A stretch of 5,389 nt of DNA from Planctomycetales bacterium (GTDB taxonomy: Bacteria > Planctomycetota > Planctomycetia > Pirellulales > Thermoguttaceae), in assembly GCA_007127495.1 (NCBI GenBank), contig SKZG01000252.1, positions 1 to 5,389 on the forward strand, in the 5' to 3' direction. How positions within the stretch are numbered: position 1 is the stretch's first letter; every line of letters begins with the position of its first letter. Positions 1-5,389 of this stretch are shown here, one piece after another. The notes under the pieces were generated by a model, which saw only the letters and a program-made list of their open reading frames with translations, was not told the origin of the DNA and ran no database searches. The position numbers were made by a program, and so were the translations under genes.

Positions 1-1
1 A

Positions 2-652
2 CGGCGTCGCCGGGAAATCCCCTCTCGCGATAGAATCGACGAGGCCCTTACGGGGGTTGATTACCGACTCGTTGAACTGAATCCAGAAAGATCGTGCGTT
101 ACCCTGAGGGAGGACAATATGATTCTCGATTTGGGGGGCATCGGAAAGGGCTATGCCATCGGCCAGGCAATTGCGGTCCTTCGCGAGCACGGCATCGATC
201 GAGCCTTAGTCGATGCCTCCGGCGACGTGGGAGTCGGCGAGGCTCCGCCAGGGGTGCCGGGCTGGCGCGTCGCGGTTGCCTCGCTCGAACCCATGGCGCC
301 GCCGGACACCTTCCTGTGGCTCACCCATCAAACCATCGCCCATTCCGGCGATGCCTGGCAACACGTTGAGATCGCGGGGACCCGCTATTCCCATCTTGTC
401 GCCCCGCACACCGGCGTCGGGCTCACCGGGCGCCACAGCGTAACCCTGGTCGGCCCGGACGCCATGACCGTCGATGCGCTGGCCTCGGCCGTGTGCGTGC
501 TTGGCCCGGAGCGAGGGCTTGCGCTAATCGAGAACACTCCGGGCGTTGCAGGCCGGATCGTGTATGCCCCCCAGGGGCGCGCAAGGAGCTACGAATCGTC
601 AGCGTGGAGGAACCTGCGTTTCGCACCGAATCCCATGGAGCAGCCCGAATAA
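2..652 (+). CDS. apbE: FAD:protein FMN transferase (ApbE family), N-terminus cut off by window edge
   Basis: ApbE enzymes use FAD and Mg2+ to attach FMN covalently to a Thr/Ser of redox proteins such as Nqr/Rnf subunits, usually at the outer face of the membrane. The frame is open from base 2 and gives 216 residues before TAA. The family is normally about 330-350 residues, so roughly the first third, including any signal peptide, lies outside the window. An ATG at 119 is internal, because the 39 codons before it (EALTGVDYRLVELNPE and on) also read like ApbE. Motifs in partial numbering are DLGGIGKGYA (43-52), a GGD-like ALVDASGDV (68-76), HSGD (114-117), YSHLVAPHTG (129-138) and DAMTVDALASAV (153-164). 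Several sites differ from the usual wording: GGIAKG reads GGIGKG, DPxTG reads APHTG, and the metal-binding DALAT reads DALAS. The gene converges on malQ with a 27-base gap. The family call is firm; the target protein is unknown. Confidence 0.88.
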   Translation, partial: RRRREIPSRDRIDEALTGVDYRLVELNPERSCVTLREDNMILDLGGIGKGYAIGQAIAVLREHGIDRALVDASGDVGVGEAPPGVPGWRVAVASLEPMAPPDTFLWLTHQTIAHSGDAWQHVEIAGTRYSHLVAPHTGVGLTGRHSVTLVGPDAMTVDALASAVCVLGPERGLALIENTPGVAGRIVYAPQGRARSYESSAWRNLRFAPNPMEQPE

Positions 653-679
653 TGCTCTCGGCCGGGGCGACTCTTTGCG

Positions 680-2236
680 CTAGTTCTGCGGCCGGCGTCC
701 GGTATCGTCGGTCAGGTGCGCGCATCGCTCCTGAAGGGGACGGTCGAGCGATTGCGGCAAAACGCGCCACGACCAGTTTGGGTGTTGCGGCGAGGTCGTT
801 CCCGGCCGATTCATTCGGGCTTCCGAGCCGTAGCCAAGCAGGTCCTGCAACGGAGCCATGGCGATTTCCCCCGAGCAGCGCCAGGCCACCTCAATCACTT
901 CCCAGGCGATGGTCTCGGGCCGCGCGGATAGGAAGCGGCGCACGGCCCGGAGCTGCTCCGGATGGCGGTGCAATTCCTCTTCGAACCAGCCGCGAGTCGT
1001 GTTGTTGTCGTGCGTGCCGGTATACACCACCGTGTTTAGGGCGATGTTCGCCGGGTCAAAATCGCCTTCGACGGCGCCGGCCAGGGCGAACTGCAGCACG
1101 ATCATTCCCGGCAGCCCAAATTGATGCTGCAATGCATCGACGTCGCGCGTGATGACGCCGAGGTTTTCGGCAATCAACGGCAACGTGTCGGGGCTGCCCA
1201 TGCAAGCATTCCGGGTCTCGATGGCTTGGTCGAGCGCCTCGAACAACTCGGCGCCCGGCCCAGGAGCCCACCAGCCCTGCTCGGCGGTGGCGGCATCGGC
1301 GGGCACCGTCCAATACGCCTGATAGCCTCGGAAGTGGTCGAGGCGAATCAGGTCGACCCGATCGAGGAGGGCACGGACGCGGCGGATCCACCAGGCATAG
1401 CCCTGCCGCCGATTCGCCTCCCAGTCGTACAGCGGATTGCTCCACAGTTGCCCTGTTTCGGAGAAGTAGTCGGGCGGCACACCGGCCAGGGCGGTGGGCC
1501 GGCCTTCCGGGTCGAGCTGGAAGAGTTCACGGCTCGACCACACGTCGGCCCCGTCGTGCGAAACGTAGATGGGCAAGTCGCCGATGAGCCGAATGCCCCG
1601 TTCGTTGGCATACTGCCGCACCGCCTGCCACTGACGGTGAAACACCCATTGCACGAAACGATGGAACTGGACGCGGTGCCGCAACTGCTCAATGGCGTCC
1701 GGCAACGGCTCCTTGTTTCCGTCAACATGAAGATCCCAACACGTCCATGCCCGCTGCTGGTTGGCCTCGCGCAGGGCCATGAACATGGCAAAATCGTTCA
1801 GCCACGCGGCATGCCGGGCACAAAAGTCGTCGAATTCACCGCGCAACGGATCGGTTACTGGGAGCGTGCTAAACCGCTCGCCCGCAAGCTCCAGCAGACG
1901 GTTTTTTGCTTTTTCCACGCGAGGAAAGTCGACCCGCTGCAAATCACTGCCGACTTCCGCCCCCGCATTTCGCAAGTGCTCTTCGGCAAGCAAGCCTGTT
2001 TCGGCCAAAGGCTCGGGGCTGATCAGCATTGGATTGCCGGCAAAGACCGAGAGCGACTGATAAGGCGCGCCCCACTCACCCGGCGGCCCAAGGGGCAAAA
2101 ACTGCCAATAAGTTTGTCCCGCGCCGGCGAGCCAATCGATAAAACGGTACACCTCGGTCCCCAGGTCGCCAATGCCGAAGCGGCCTGGCAATGAGGTGGG
2201 GTGGAGCAGGACGCCGCTGGCACGGTTGGTGCGCAT
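680..2236 (-). CDS. malQ: 4-alpha-glucanotransferase (amylomaltase, GH77)
   Basis: This cytoplasmic enzyme moves alpha-1,4-glucan segments between maltodextrins, releasing glucose, and serves maltose/glycogen breakdown. The 518 residues match the compact amylomaltase form (about 500 aa) without the N-terminal extension of E. coli MalQ. Family blocks appear in order: HPTSLPGRFGIGDLG (12-26), WQFLPLGP (44-51), PYQSLSVFAGNP (58-69), GDLPIYVSHDGADVW (219-233), GVPPDYFSETGQLW (252-265), RLDHFRG (298-304), IAENLG (355-360), GTHDNNT (407-413) and MNRPGT..NWSWR (475-491). The nucleophile is D300, the acid/base E357 and the stabiliser D410, so it should be active. Small departures are APYQS for SPYQS and LWSNPLY for LWGNPLY. 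The ATG at 2236 starts right at the HPTSLPG block as expected. There is no strong Shine-Dalgarno sequence before it, but a TATAAT promoter lies about 40 bases upstream. No maltose or glycogen gene is adjacent. Confidence 0.97.
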   Translation of the reverse strand: MRTNRASGVLLHPTSLPGRFGIGDLGTEVYRFIDWLAGAGQTYWQFLPLGPPGEWGAPYQSLSVFAGNPMLISPEPLAETGLLAEEHLRNAGAEVGSDLQRVDFPRVEKAKNRLLELAGERFSTLPVTDPLRGEFDDFCARHAAWLNDFAMFMALREANQQRAWTCWDLHVDGNKEPLPDAIEQLRHRVQFHRFVQWVFHRQWQAVRQYANERGIRLIGDLPIYVSHDGADVWSSRELFQLDPEGRPTALAGVPPDYFSETGQLWSNPLYDWEANRRQGYAWWIRRVRALLDRVDLIRLDHFRGYQAYWTVPADAATAEQGWWAPGPGAELFEALDQAIETRNACMGSPDTLPLIAENLGVITRDVDALQHQFGLPGMIVLQFALAGAVEGDFDPANIALNTVVYTGTHDNNTTRGWFEEELHRHPEQLRAVRRFLSARPETIAWEVIEVAWRCSGEIAMAPLQDLLGYGSEARMNRPGTTSPQHPNWSWRVLPQSLDRPLQERCAHLTDDTGRRPQN

Positions 2237-2274
2237 TTCAATAGGATACGGAGGACGGGAGACGACACGCTGCC

Positions 2275-2302
2275 ATTATAGCAGGGCCGGACCACCGGGC
2301 AA
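2275..2302 (-). promoter_or_regulatory. Sigma70-like promoter for malQ
   Basis: Read on the minus strand, TTGCCC (2302-2297, 4 of 6 to the -35 consensus) is followed after 16 bases by a perfect TATAAT (2280-2275). The predicted start of transcription is near 2268, giving a leader of about 32 bases before the malQ ATG. A CTGC/GCAG inverted repeat flanks the -10 box. Base matches are seen directly; promoter activity is inferred. Confidence 0.55.
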
Positions 2303-2341
2303 GCAAGCGATATGTCGGTCCCGCTCCTGCCGCCACCCCCC

Positions 2342-2370
2342 TTGCCCCGGTACTGTCGCCTGACTATCCT
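2342..2370 (+). promoter_or_regulatory. Possible promoter for hicBA
   Basis: TTGCCC (2342-2347) and TATCCT (2365-2370) are separated by 17 bases, each matching the sigma70 consensus at 4 of 6 positions. It would give a leader of about 115 bases before hicB and runs divergent to the malQ promoter. It is the best match I found in the 2237-2493 gap, but two 4/6 boxes are not strong evidence. Confidence 0.28.
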
Positions 2371-2482
2371 TGAATCCTGTGGGAGCCGCATCTTCCTATC
2401 CCTTGGTGGGTGCAAGTTAGGGCGATGGAGGAGGCGCAGCCGCTGTACCGGCCCACTGGAGAAGCAGTATGCATGTGGAAAC

Positions 2483-2488
2483 GGAAGG
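2483..2488 (+). promoter_or_regulatory. Ribosome binding site of hicB
   Basis: GGAAGG lies 5 bases before the ATG at 2494. It decides the hicB start, since the frame is open further upstream (GTG at 2410, ATG at 2473) but the upstream residues look nothing like HicB. Confidence 0.6.
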
Positions 2489-2493
2489 TTGAT

Positions 2494-2712
2494 ATGAAGG
2501 CAGAGTTCACAGCAATCTTGGAACCCGCTCCGGAGGGCGGCTATTGGGCCATTTGCCCGGAGGTGCCGGGCGCCAATGGGCAGGGCGAGACGGTGGAAGA
2601 AACGAAAGACAGTCTGCGGCAAGCGATCGAGTTGATCCTGGAGGACCGCAGGGCCGATGTTTTGCGGGGCTTGCCGGTCGACGCCATCCAAGACACGGTG
2701 CGGGTGGGATGA
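2494..2712 (+). CDS. hicB: HicB-family antitoxin
   Basis: HicB proteins bind and block the HicA mRNA-degrading toxin. The 72-residue product begins MKAEFTAILEPAPEGGYWAI, then CPEVPGANGQGET (21-33) and a helix VEETKDSLRQAIELILED (34-51). This is the partial RNase H-like fold of HicB, with the usual [Y/W]xxxCPE[L/V]PG..SQGET pattern. The Cys often found after PG is Ala here. The protein ends soon after DTVRVG, so there is no room for a C-terminal HTH or ribbon-helix-helix DNA-binding domain; this is the short antitoxin type, and autorepression may be weak or absent. The TGA at 2710-2712 overlaps an ATG at 2709 (ATGA), the usual translational coupling to hicA. The start at 2494 has its own GGAAGG site. 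Confidence 0.88.
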   Translation: MKAEFTAILEPAPEGGYWAICPEVPGANGQGETVEETKDSLRQAIELILEDRRADVLRGLPVDAIQDTVRVG

Positions 2713-2714
2713 AA

Positions 2715-2720
2715 AGGTGA
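2715..2720 (+). promoter_or_regulatory. Shine-Dalgarno-like AGGTGA before a TTG start of hicA
   Basis: AGGTGA matches six bases of the GGAGGTGATC anti-Shine-Dalgarno complement. Its AGG ends 6 bases before an in-frame TTG at 2724. The last three bases are also the in-frame stop (2718-2720) of the frame that begins at the ATG at 2709, so the stop and the candidate ribosome site are the same bases. Use of the site is inferred. Confidence 0.4.
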
Positions 2721-2723
2721 GAC

Positions 2724-2888
2724 TTGGAGTGCAGGTTGAGGGTAGGCGGGTGCTACCTGAAACGAGAGGGTGGTTCGCATTCGCTCTGGATCAATCCGAA
2801 GACCGGAACGACGGAAGCAGTTCCCCGCCATCGCGAAATCAAAGAGCCGTTGGCCAAGAAGATTCTGAAGAATCTGAACGCGGAATAA
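2724..2888 (+). CDS. hicA: HicA-family toxin, reading frame interrupted at codon 4; intact only from a TTG start
   Basis: HicA is a small double-stranded-RNA-binding-fold mRNA interferase that cuts mRNA, with one catalytic His. The natural frame begins at the ATG at 2709, overlapping the hicB stop, and reads MKR-stop-DLECRLRVGGCYLKREGG, then SHSLWINPKTGTTEAVPRHR and EIKEPLAKKILKNLNAE to TAA at 2886-2888. Relatives typically start MKRRDL, so codon 4 looks like Arg CGA changed to TGA. From there to the end nothing is missing: the helix, the GGSH block with the catalytic His (residue 24 of the full frame), PRHREI and the final KKIL helix all align without gaps at normal length (59 residues). Starting at TTG 2724, preceded by AGGTGA, would give 54 residues and lose only the first five. 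Either a recent pseudogene or a toxin with a weak restart; the sequence cannot decide. Family call high, functionality uncertain. Confidence 0.72.
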   Translation: MECRLRVGGCYLKREGGSHSLWINPKTGTTEAVPRHREIKEPLAKKILKNLNAE

Positions 2889-2903
2889 ACGGGGACTCGA
2901 TCA

Positions 2904-4163
2904 TTAAAGCCTCATTCGCCGCGACTCGATAGAAAACGTCGGCGGTACTACCGGAGGCGGATAACTTCCTTCGTGAATGAATGTACGATTTTGTCCATAC
3001 CGTTTTGCCTCCATCAGCGTGGTTTCGGCGCGGGCGAGAAGGTCGTCCGCTGAATCACCGTCCGCGGCTTCGGTTACTCCGCAACTGACAGTCAGACAGA
3101 TTTCTTCCTCTCGGTGATCGAAACGCGCCTTCTCAATAATCTGCCGAAGCCGCTCGACGTTGTTCGTGGCATCTCGCAAGGTGGTGCCGGGAAATGACAG
3201 GATGAAGCGTTCTCCGCTGAACCGGGCTATTCGGGCGCCGGGACTCTTTTCGCCGACAAGCATCGCCCCGAGGGCTTGGAGCACCTGATTACCCACCACG
3301 TGTCCGAATCGCTGGTTCACCCCGCTGAACCCGTCTATGTCAATCGCTGCAACGGAAAGAGCCGCGACATGCTCCGCACCTTCGGCCAGCCACTGCTGCA
3401 ACGTGCCTTCGAGCGCGGCGCGGCTATCTGTGCCGGTCAATGCGTCGTATCGCTTCCGAGGCTCCAGGTCAGCGAGGCGGTGTTCTCCTCGAGCGACGGC
3501 AAGGTCGACTTCGTGCAGGCTGTCACGCACCACCAGATTCGCATCTGTGAGCTTGCCCGTTTCACCGATCATCGCGCGGCACCCGTCGGCAAGGTCGCCG
3601 GTATATGGGAACTCCGAAATGGCTTGTTCGGTGCGGGCGATCTGTTGATCCTGCCGGCTGACGGCTTGCTGAAGATCTTCACAGACGATGCCGAATTCCG
3701 GATGCTCGCCATGCACCTTTGCGATCTGGTCGCGAGCTCGCTCCCGTTGCTCCACGTACTCGCGGCCTGCTTCCAGCAACGACTGCAAGCAGTCACGGAT
3801 GGAACCGCCTTCGGGGTTGTCCGTCTGCGACCGCAGCTTGGTGTCGACCTGATCGAGCTGGCCCTGGTACTGCTCCACCTCGGCCAAGAAAGCCTCGACA
3901 GCCTGCTCGGTAGCAAGCGGAGGGCCGGATTGCCCGACGGGGGCGTCCGGCTCTGTGATGGCGGGTGTTGCGAGCCGGGGCGTTTCGTCATCGGGCTTGC
4001 TCGCCACTGCGGCAGCATCCGACCACTGCTCTCCGGCGTCGAACTGCCAGTCGGCTCCGGCGCCGGAGATTAGCCGATATCGAGCGCCAAGATACATCGC
4101 GACGGCAAACCCTAAGCCCGTGTTCAATAGCCCTACAACGAATATAAACCAGACGGCATTCAT
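2904..4163 (-). CDS. Membrane-anchored GGDEF-domain protein with degenerate active site
   Basis: GGDEF domains make cyclic-di-GMP from two GTP; degenerate ones can act as receptors. I chose the ATG at 4163 (419 aa) because GGAGA lies 4 bases upstream; an ATG at 4184 would add 7 residues. Residues 3-25 form one hydrophobic segment (AVWFIFVVGLLNTGLGFAVAM and on), followed by an acidic/proline-rich stretch and a long helical, Gln/Glu-rich region (about 83-235), then GGDEF (about 239-397) and a proline-rich tail. Compared with PleD, the metal Asp (D275 of DIDGF) and guanine-contact Asn (N283) are kept. The other guanine contact is N292 instead of Asp, the signature is SGERF (316-320) instead of GG[DE]EF, and GRN near the end is GQN (Q391) with K387 kept. 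There is no RxxD inhibitory site. No known sensor domain or EAL domain is visible. Cyclase activity is doubtful; membrane anchoring is likely. The gene ends 15 bases from hicA, convergent. Confidence 0.88.
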   Translation of the reverse strand: MNAVWFIFVVGLLNTGLGFAVAMYLGARYRLISGAGADWQFDAGEQWSDAAAVASKPDDETPRLATPAITEPDAPVGQSGPPLATEQAVEAFLAEVEQYQGQLDQVDTKLRSQTDNPEGGSIRDCLQSLLEAGREYVEQRERARDQIAKVHGEHPEFGIVCEDLQQAVSRQDQQIARTEQAISEFPYTGDLADGCRAMIGETGKLTDANLVVRDSLHEVDLAVARGEHRLADLEPRKRYDALTGTDSRAALEGTLQQWLAEGAEHVAALSVAAIDIDGFSGVNQRFGHVVGNQVLQALGAMLVGEKSPGARIARFSGERFILSFPGTTLRDATNNVERLRQIIEKARFDHREEEICLTVSCGVTEAADGDSADDLLARAETTLMEAKRYGQNRTFIHEGSYPPPVVPPTFSIESRRMRL

Positions 4164-4196
4164 GGCGTCTCCAAGCGCCGGCATTACCCAATAGGT

Positions 4197-4230
4197 GTGG
4201 CGAGCGCCACGTGGTCGGGAGAAAACCCGA
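4197..4230. repeat. Two adjacent inverted repeats in the GGDEF gene leader
   Basis: GTGGCG-AG-CGCCAC (4197-4210) is a perfect 6-base-arm inverted repeat, followed four bases on by TCGGG-AGAAAA-CCCGA (4215-4230), arms of five bases. They lie 33 bases upstream of the GGDEF gene start on its 5' side. They could be a regulator site or mRNA hairpins; neither is followed by a T tract suited to termination. Confidence 0.35.
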
Positions 4231-4370
4231 TTGCAACGCCGGCCACGGCACGGGGAGAGGATCCCAATGCATGGACACGACAACTCTACGTTATTGAGCG
4301 TGCCCTTGCGTTGGAAGAGATGCCGTTTGGAATGCAAGGATTGTACGGATGGTGCGGATTGCGCCCGATG

Positions 4371-4394
4371 GCACCCTTTTGGGGCTCAGGGTGC
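4371..4394. repeat. Inverted repeat upstream of the SDR promoter
   Basis: GCACCC (4371-4376) and GGGTGC (4389-4394) are perfect arms around a 12-base centre, ending 11 bases before the -35 box of the SDR promoter. The position would suit an operator or activator site, but 6-base arms can arise by chance. Confidence 0.28.
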
Positions 4395-4405
4395 ATGCTG
4401 CCGTA

Positions 4406-4434
4406 TTGAAGGCCAGGCGCAATTCGGGTAGAAT
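4406..4434 (+). promoter_or_regulatory. Sigma70-like promoter for the SDR gene
   Basis: TTGAAG (4406-4411, 4 of 6) and TAGAAT (4429-4434, 5 of 6) are separated by exactly 17 bases. Transcription would begin near 4441 and give a leader of about 100 bases before the ATG at 4542. It is the best box pair in the intergenic region. Confidence 0.5.
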
Positions 4435-4541
4435 CGCCTCGATATGTTCAGTACGGACTACCGCCGCCCAAGCGAGCGAACATGCATTGGGCATGTTGCC
4501 GCGCACGACTCGCATCCTGTGTTATTGGGAGAGACTACTAC

Positions 4542-5282
4542 ATGCAAAACTACGTGAAAGATAAGGTCATCATCATTACCGGCGGCTCCTCGGGGTTCGG
4601 CCTCGAGTCTGCTCGCATTCTCTTGGAAATGAATGCTCGCGTGGTCATCACGGGGCGCAATTCAGAGCGTCTGAACGAGGCCGCGAAGGTGCTCGCTTCC
4701 GACGATGTGCTGGCCGTTCAGGCCGACGCCGTGCAGACTGCCGACTGGCACAAACTGCTGCAGGCAACGCTCGATCGGTTCGGATGCCTCGACGTGCTGG
4801 TCAACAACCACGGCGCTGGGGTGAAGATAACGCCATTGGAGAATCTGAGCGACGAAGAAATCCGAACGATCCTCGACATCAATTTGACCTCCGTCATCAA
4901 GGGATCGCGCGAAGCGGTCAAAGTGATGAAACTCCAAGAACGTGGGCATATTGTCAACGTTTCCAGCGGCTGTGCGCATTACTCGTGGCCCCAGTGGGCG
5001 ACCTATACCGCTGCCAAGGCGGGGCTGATCGGTTTCACCCGCTGTTTGCACAAGGAAATGACCGAATGGGGTGGCAAAGCGACCAGTTTCGTGCCGGGCG
5101 CAGCCCGCACCAACTTTTGCGATGCCGCCGGTATCGAGACCGAGTGGCTGGAGGGTTACCCCGACTCGCACGACTTCGCGCGAACGCTCGTCCATTGCAT
5201 CGACGTCCCTGATCACTGCGTGATTGACGAAGCGATCATCTGGGGGACGAAACAGGTCAAAGAGATGCTCAACCCATACTAA
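4542..5282 (+). CDS. Short-chain dehydrogenase/reductase (SDR) family oxidoreductase
   Basis: A classical-type SDR of 246 residues, a normal length, expected to be a soluble NAD(P)-dependent oxidoreductase. The Rossmann glycine motif is TGGSSGFG (13-20). R39 in VVITGRN, after the second strand, hints at NADP(H). NNHG (88-91) stands in for NNAG, N114 is the structural/catalytic Asn, S142 in NVSSG is the catalytic Ser, and Y155-x-x-x-K159 in YTAAKAG completes the tetrad; PGAART (185-190) follows as usual. All catalytic residues are present. I chose the ATG at 4542 because MQNYVKDKVIIITGG is the standard SDR opening and GGGAGAG (4527-4533) lies upstream, although 8-10 bases away is long. An in-frame ATG at 4482 adds a Cys/Arg-rich stretch that does not look SDR-like. 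The substrate cannot be read from the sequence and the neighbours do not help. Confidence 0.93.
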   Translation: MQNYVKDKVIIITGGSSGFGLESARILLEMNARVVITGRNSERLNEAAKVLASDDVLAVQADAVQTADWHKLLQATLDRFGCLDVLVNNHGAGVKITPLENLSDEEIRTILDINLTSVIKGSREAVKVMKLQERGHIVNVSSGCAHYSWPQWATYTAAKAGLIGFTRCLHKEMTEWGGKATSFVPGAARTNFCDAAGIETEWLEGYPDSHDFARTLVHCIDVPDHCVIDEAIIWGTKQVKEMLNPY

Positions 5283-5389
5283 CCGCATCGTCGCCGCACG
5301 ACCACCCAGCACGGCCTGCGCCCGCAACCCAACGGGCGGCTTCCAGCGCTGAGCGCATGTTGCCACGCAAGGCGCGGAAGCCCTCCGTA
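5269..5389 (-). CDS. Possible C-terminal end of an unidentified gene entering from the right edge
   Basis: Read on the minus strand from base 5388, one frame is open for 39 codons (TEGFRALRGNMRSALEAARW, then VAGAGRAGWSCGDDAVSMG) and stops at TGA 5271-5269, overlapping the end of the SDR gene by 14 bases. Third codon positions are mostly G or C, and the first part looks like an amphipathic helix. I do not recognise a family. The same bases are open in another minus frame that is a shadow of the SDR gene, so this may be chance. Confidence 0.2.
   Translation of the reverse strand, partial: TEGFRALRGNMRSALEAARWVAGAGRAGWSCGDDAVSMG
5319..5338. repeat. GC-only inverted repeat after the SDR gene
   Basis: CGCCCG (5319-5324) and CGGGCG (5333-5338) form a perfect 6-base stem with an 8-base loop, 36 bases past the SDR stop. 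No T tract follows on either strand, so this is at best a weak terminator-like hairpin. Confidence 0.25.

Larger units (their letters stand above)
4164..4541. other. Divergent intergenic region between the GGDEF and SDR genes
   Basis: These 378 bases hold no ORF with recognisable protein features; the open frames present (such as 4195-4431 plus, and the in-frame extension of the GGDEF gene up to 4337) are Arg/Cys-rich and look like chance. The region contains two adjacent inverted repeats near the GGDEF start, a third inverted repeat at 4371-4394, and a sigma70-like promoter at 4406-4434 facing the SDR gene. I found no convincing promoter for the GGDEF gene. Confidence 0.6.

Noticed and set aside
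653..679. Terminator between apbE and malQ
   Set aside because: The 27-base gap has repeated CGGCCGG-type GC runs nearby but no proper stem-loop with a T tract.
493..1152. Plus-strand open frame (219 codons) spanning the apbE end and the malQ 3' end
   Set aside because: Overlaps two well-supported genes in the wrong frames and is Arg/Ala-rich without motifs.
1121..2194. Long plus-strand open frame (357 codons) opposite malQ
   Set aside because: It lies wholly antisense to a clear GH77 gene with all motifs; its residues show no family pattern and it is explained by GC-rich codon use of malQ.
2718..2720. Reassigned UGA or selenocysteine at codon 4 of hicA
   Set aside because: hicB ends at UGA in the same transcript, the other genes use UGG for Trp and normal stops, and HicA proteins normally have Arg, not Cys, at this position.
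2894..2930. Eight-base direct repeat GACTCGAT at 2894-2901 and 2923-2930, considered as an insertion scar of the hicBA module
   Set aside because: Both copies lie on the same side of hicBA and no copy was found upstream of hicB; one copy is within the GGDEF coding sequence. Chance is the simpler reading.
3276..4073. Plus-strand open frame (265 codons) opposite the GGDEF gene
   Set aside because: Antisense shadow of a recognisable GGDEF protein, with no promoter, ribosome site or protein features of its own.
4662..5366. Minus-strand open frame (234 codons) opposite the SDR gene
   Set aside because: Antisense shadow; the plus strand has a complete SDR with catalytic tetrad.

Overview
The window looks like a piece of a bacterial chromosome of moderately high GC. 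The lineage is probably Planctomycetota. This rests on remembered resemblance of the ApbE wording (a PPGxPGWRV stretch, then HTGVGLT and VLGPERGLALIE) and on the loose gene layout and weak ribosome binding sites. No search was run, so the lineage is an inference.

Layout from left to right. (1) Bases 2-652, plus strand: the C-terminal two thirds of an ApbE-type FAD:protein FMN transferase, cut by the left edge. (2) Bases 680-2236, minus strand: a complete GH77 4-alpha-glucanotransferase (MalQ) with all three catalytic carboxylates. A consensus TATAAT promoter lies just upstream on the minus strand. (3) Bases 2494-2888, plus strand: a small HicB-HicA toxin-antitoxin module. The antitoxin is whole. 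The toxin frame begins at the classic ATGA overlap but carries an in-frame TGA at its fourth codon. That TGA is part of a Shine-Dalgarno-like AGGTGA placed correctly for an in-frame TTG start, so the toxin is either freshly broken or restarted. (4) Bases 2904-4163, minus strand: a membrane-anchored protein with a long helical cytoplasmic region and a C-terminal GGDEF domain whose signature is degenerate (SGERF). (5) Bases 4164-4541: a divergent intergenic region with inverted repeats and a good sigma70-like promoter for the last gene. (6) Bases 4542-5282, plus strand: a complete short-chain dehydrogenase/reductase.

Genes alternate in strand throughout, and the only operon-like unit is hicBA. 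The genes do not form a visible pathway. MalQ acts in maltodextrin/glycogen metabolism, ApbE in flavin modification of redox proteins, the GGDEF protein (if active or ligand-binding) in cyclic-di-GMP signalling, and the SDR in an unknown NAD(P)-dependent redox step. The points most worth a second look are the hicA stop/restart arrangement and the degenerate GGDEF site. I see no tRNA, rRNA, CRISPR array, insertion sequence or clear intrinsic terminator.
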